Part shown: in pieces, positions 38,512 to 40,449 of the stretch
Position numbering within the stretch: position 1 is the stretch's first letter
Layout: each line of letters begins with the position of its first letter
Assembly: GCA_903931835.1 (NCBI GenBank)
Contig: CAIZEE010000258.1
Coordinates: 1-40,449 of the forward strand
Source: an uncultured Elstera sp.
Lineage (GTDB): Bacteria; Pseudomonadota; Alphaproteobacteria; Elsterales; Elsteraceae
Direction of reading: 5' to 3'
DNA: 40,449 nt
Made by a program: the position numbers and the translations under genes
The notes under the pieces: model-generated
The model's input: only the letters and a program-made list of their open reading frames with translations
Database searches by the model: none
What the model was told of the DNA's origin: nothing

Positions 38512-39024
38512 TCAGCGCGGCTTGCGTTGTGTCGCGATCGGCTGGGCGAAGCGCAGCTCCGCATCCCAGGGGAAGACGATCCAAGTGTCCTGGCTGACCT
38601 CGGTGATATAGGTATCGACCATCGGCCTTCCAGCGGGCTTGGCATAGACCGTAGCGAAATGCGCCTTGGGCAGCATATCTCGGACGATCTTGGCGGTGGT
38701 GCCGGTATCGACCAGATCATCGACGATCAGCCAGCCCTCGCCATCGCCTTCAACGCTTTTGAGCACAGCACTTTGGCCGAGCGAAAACTCGTCCGAATAG
38801 GTCCTGATGCAGACCGTGTCGATCAGGCGGATGTCGAGTTCGCGCGATATGATCGCGGCTGGCACCAGCCCGCCCCGGGTGATCGCGACAATGCAGCTCC
38901 ATTGACCAAGATCGTGCAGGCGCCAGGCCAGCGCCTTGGCGTTGCGATGCAGCTCCTCCCAGGATACGGCAAAAATCCGTTCCGGCAGGGCCGGCCCATC
39001 ATCTGTTTGACTAGCGTCGTTCAC
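38512..39024 (-). CDS. gpt: Xanthine(-guanine) phosphoribosyltransferase
   Basis: [85 protein letters not shown]. Confidence 0.9.
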   Translation of the reverse strand: MNDASQTDDGPALPERIFAVSWEELHRNAKALAWRLHDLGQWSCIVAITRGGLVPAAIISRELDIRLIDTVCIRTYSDEFSLGQSAVLKSVEGDGEGWLIVDDLVDTGTTAKIVRDMLPKAHFATVYAKPAGRPMVDTYITEVSQDTWIVFPWDAELRFAQPIATQRKPR

Positions 39025-39047
39025 AGGGTTACGCGTTTCCCGTCCGC

Positions 39048-40205
39048 TTAGCGGACGAAGAGTTGTACTTCGTTGACATCTGCCGTGGGCGACGTGATCG
39101 CCGACAAGGTGACCCGGTTGGCGGCCAGGCCCATATCGGCCAGCGAGCGCAGGACAGTCTCGGCATTGCGCTGGGCGGCGGCGCTGCCAAGGGCACCCTT
39201 GCCGGCGGCGGAAGCAGGCGTCACTGCAACCAGATCGAAATTGACATCCGGGCGGCGCTGAATCGCCTGATTGACCGCGCTATAGAGCGTCTGCTCGAAC
39301 GGCACGCTCGCCTTGTCGAAGCGGATCACGACCAGCGGGCGGCGACTGCCGATCGTGCTGGCGGTGGTCGGCGAGGCGGCAAAGCCGGCGGCCTGGAAGC
39401 TGCGATTGGCCAGGCTGTTACCGTACAGCTCGCCGGTCTTGATCGCAACGGCCAGCGTGGTCAGGTTGAATCGCTCATTGGAGACATAGGCGTTCTGGCG
39501 GCTTGCCTGATCGGTCACCTGGCTTTGCAGCCGGTTGATCACGACACCGGCACGGCCAACCTCGTCCTCCAAGACCTGAAGGGCGACATGATCGGCATCG
39601 ATCGCGCCCGGCAGGCCGAAGGCCGCACGGATATTATCCAACAGATAGGTCGACATCGAGGCATCGCCTGCGACGAGGCCCATCAATTGATTGAGGCGCG
39701 AGGCAGCGTCGCCCATGCGGTCAAGATCGGCCTGAGCCTCGGTCCATTTCTGGCTGAGTTCAGGGTTGCCGGGCGTGGTGCCGGCCTGCAGATGCGCGTT
39801 GATCGTGCCGGTTTGCGCGAAATACGACTGCGACGTCTGCGCGGTATCGGCTTCGATCTGGTTGAACATGGTGCTGTGGGTCGCGAGCTGTTCCTGCAGC
39901 CGCGCCGCATCGGCCTTGAAGCCGGCAATTTTCTGGCCGACATAGGTGCTGGACGGAGTGATTGCGGCGCTGGCACTGGGGCCAGAGGTGACGGTCGTCG
40001 AGCCGGTCGATGCGACGGTGGTGGCGGGTTTGGCTGTGTCTGACGGGGCATCTGGAGCATCATCGGTAATGCTCGGCAAGAAATTGCTGCTGCAACCACT
40101 TGGCAATGTTGCCGCGATCATAATCAAAGCGGTCGTCGCTACGCCAATCCATCTGGCCGACGAACCCGACCAAGCCGGCGCATTCCACCTGTCGACATGA
40201 GCCAT
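39048..40205 (-). CDS. Putative lipoprotein with coiled-coil-like middle and OmpA-like C-terminal domain
   Basis: Lipobox LPSGCSS; C-terminal [42 protein letters not shown]...[24 protein letters not shown] has an OmpA_C-like pattern. Start set at ATG 40205. Confidence 0.65.
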   Translation of the reverse strand: MAHVDRWNAPAWSGSSARWIGVATTALIMIAATLPSGCSSNFLPSITDDAPDAPSDTAKPATTVASTGSTTVTSGPSASAAITPSSTYVGQKIAGFKADAARLQEQLATHSTMFNQIEADTAQTSQSYFAQTGTINAHLQAGTTPGNPELSQKWTEAQADLDRMGDAASRLNQLMGLVAGDASMSTYLLDNIRAAFGLPGAIDADHVALQVLEDEVGRAGVVINRLQSQVTDQASRQNAYVSNERFNLTTLAVAIKTGELYGNSLANRSFQAAGFAASPTTASTIGSRRPLVVIRFDKASVPFEQTLYSAVNQAIQRRPDVNFDLVAVTPASAAGKGALGSAAAQRNAETVLRSLADMGLAANRVTLSAITSPTADVNEVQLFVR

Positions 40206-40218
40206 CTTATTGATTTTC

Positions 40219-40249
40219 TTAGTATCTGTTGAGTACAAAAGGATACTAA
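40219..40249. repeat. Nested inverted repeat upstream of the lipoprotein gene
   Basis: TTAGTATC-tg-TTG-agta-CAA-aag-GATACTAA. Confidence 0.6.
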
Positions 40250-40271
40250 TGGAACCACGCGCGCTTTCCAA

Positions 40272-40295
40272 GCCGGAATTCTTGAGCATTCCGGC
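40272..40295. repeat. Inverted repeat between the lipoprotein gene and tRNA-Arg
   Basis: GCCGGAAT-tcttgagc-ATTCCGGC, perfect 8-bp arms. Confidence 0.6.
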
Positions 40296-40370
40296 AATGC
40301 GTCAATAGCGCAGGTCGCACGATCTCGGCCCTTGTTTTGCCGCGAAGCTTTCAGTATGTTCCGCCACCTC

Positions 40371-40447
40371 GCGCCCGTAGCTCAATTGGATAGAGCACCA
40401 GACTACGAATCTGGGGGTTGGAAGTTCGAGTCTTTCCGGGCGCGCCA
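40371..40447 (+). tRNA. tRNA-Arg (anticodon ACG)
   Basis: GCGCCCGTAGCTCAATTGGATAGAGCACCAGACTACGAATCTGGGGGTTGGAAGTTCGAGTCTTTCCGGGCGCGCCA; cloverleaf, anticodon loop CTACGAA, encoded CCA. Confidence 0.97.
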
Positions 40448-40449
40448 TT

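Noticed and set aside
40371-40449. tRNA-Arg as a possible integration site for a genomic island
   Set aside because: The window ends 2 bp after the tRNA; no attachment repeat or integrase is visible.

Overview
Alphaproteobacterial-type chromosomal DNA, GC-rich and gene-dense (taxonomy inferred only from gene content). I see no CRISPR array, rRNA, transposase, integrase or phage module. From left to right it holds: the 5' end of a GT2 glycosyltransferase; a chemoreceptor with a C-terminal PilZ domain; a cytochrome c / sorbosone-dehydrogenase-like pair; a giant alternating-repeat protein; a TetR-controlled tripartite efflux operon; carotenoid oxygenase with DUF2141; a membrane LytTR regulator; hemN; an FkbM methyltransferase; tRNA-Ala; TIGR02300-aroA-cmk-rpsA-ihfB-lapA-like; pstSCAB followed by a 5'-nucleotidase-family protein; anmK; an AsmA/YhdP-like protein; glnE; bcp; rlmI-like; gpt-like; an OmpA-like lipoprotein; tRNA-Arg. 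Most of it is ordinary housekeeping sequence. The best leads, all missing from the ORF track or not visible from gene names, are: (1) a truncated bchE-like N-terminus (MRVLVVHPNYHSGG...) directly downstream of hemN, with its own Shine-Dalgarno, suggesting loss of a photosynthesis gene from a former hemN-bchE operon; (2) a 5'-nucleotidase-family protein behind pstB in which most canonical metal-ligand residues are replaced, so a probable pseudoenzyme; (3) a perfect FNR box centred exactly 41.5 bp before the hemN ATG, suggesting a leaderless transcript; (4) a 1037-aa A-B-A-B-A repeat protein with a ~225-aa super-repeat and a CxCxxC N-terminus; (5) an alpha/beta-hydrolase relic broken by a 7-bp tandem duplication next to two 20-bp palindromes. 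No complete novel multi-gene system could be supported. No database search or computation was run; family names come from motif recognition.
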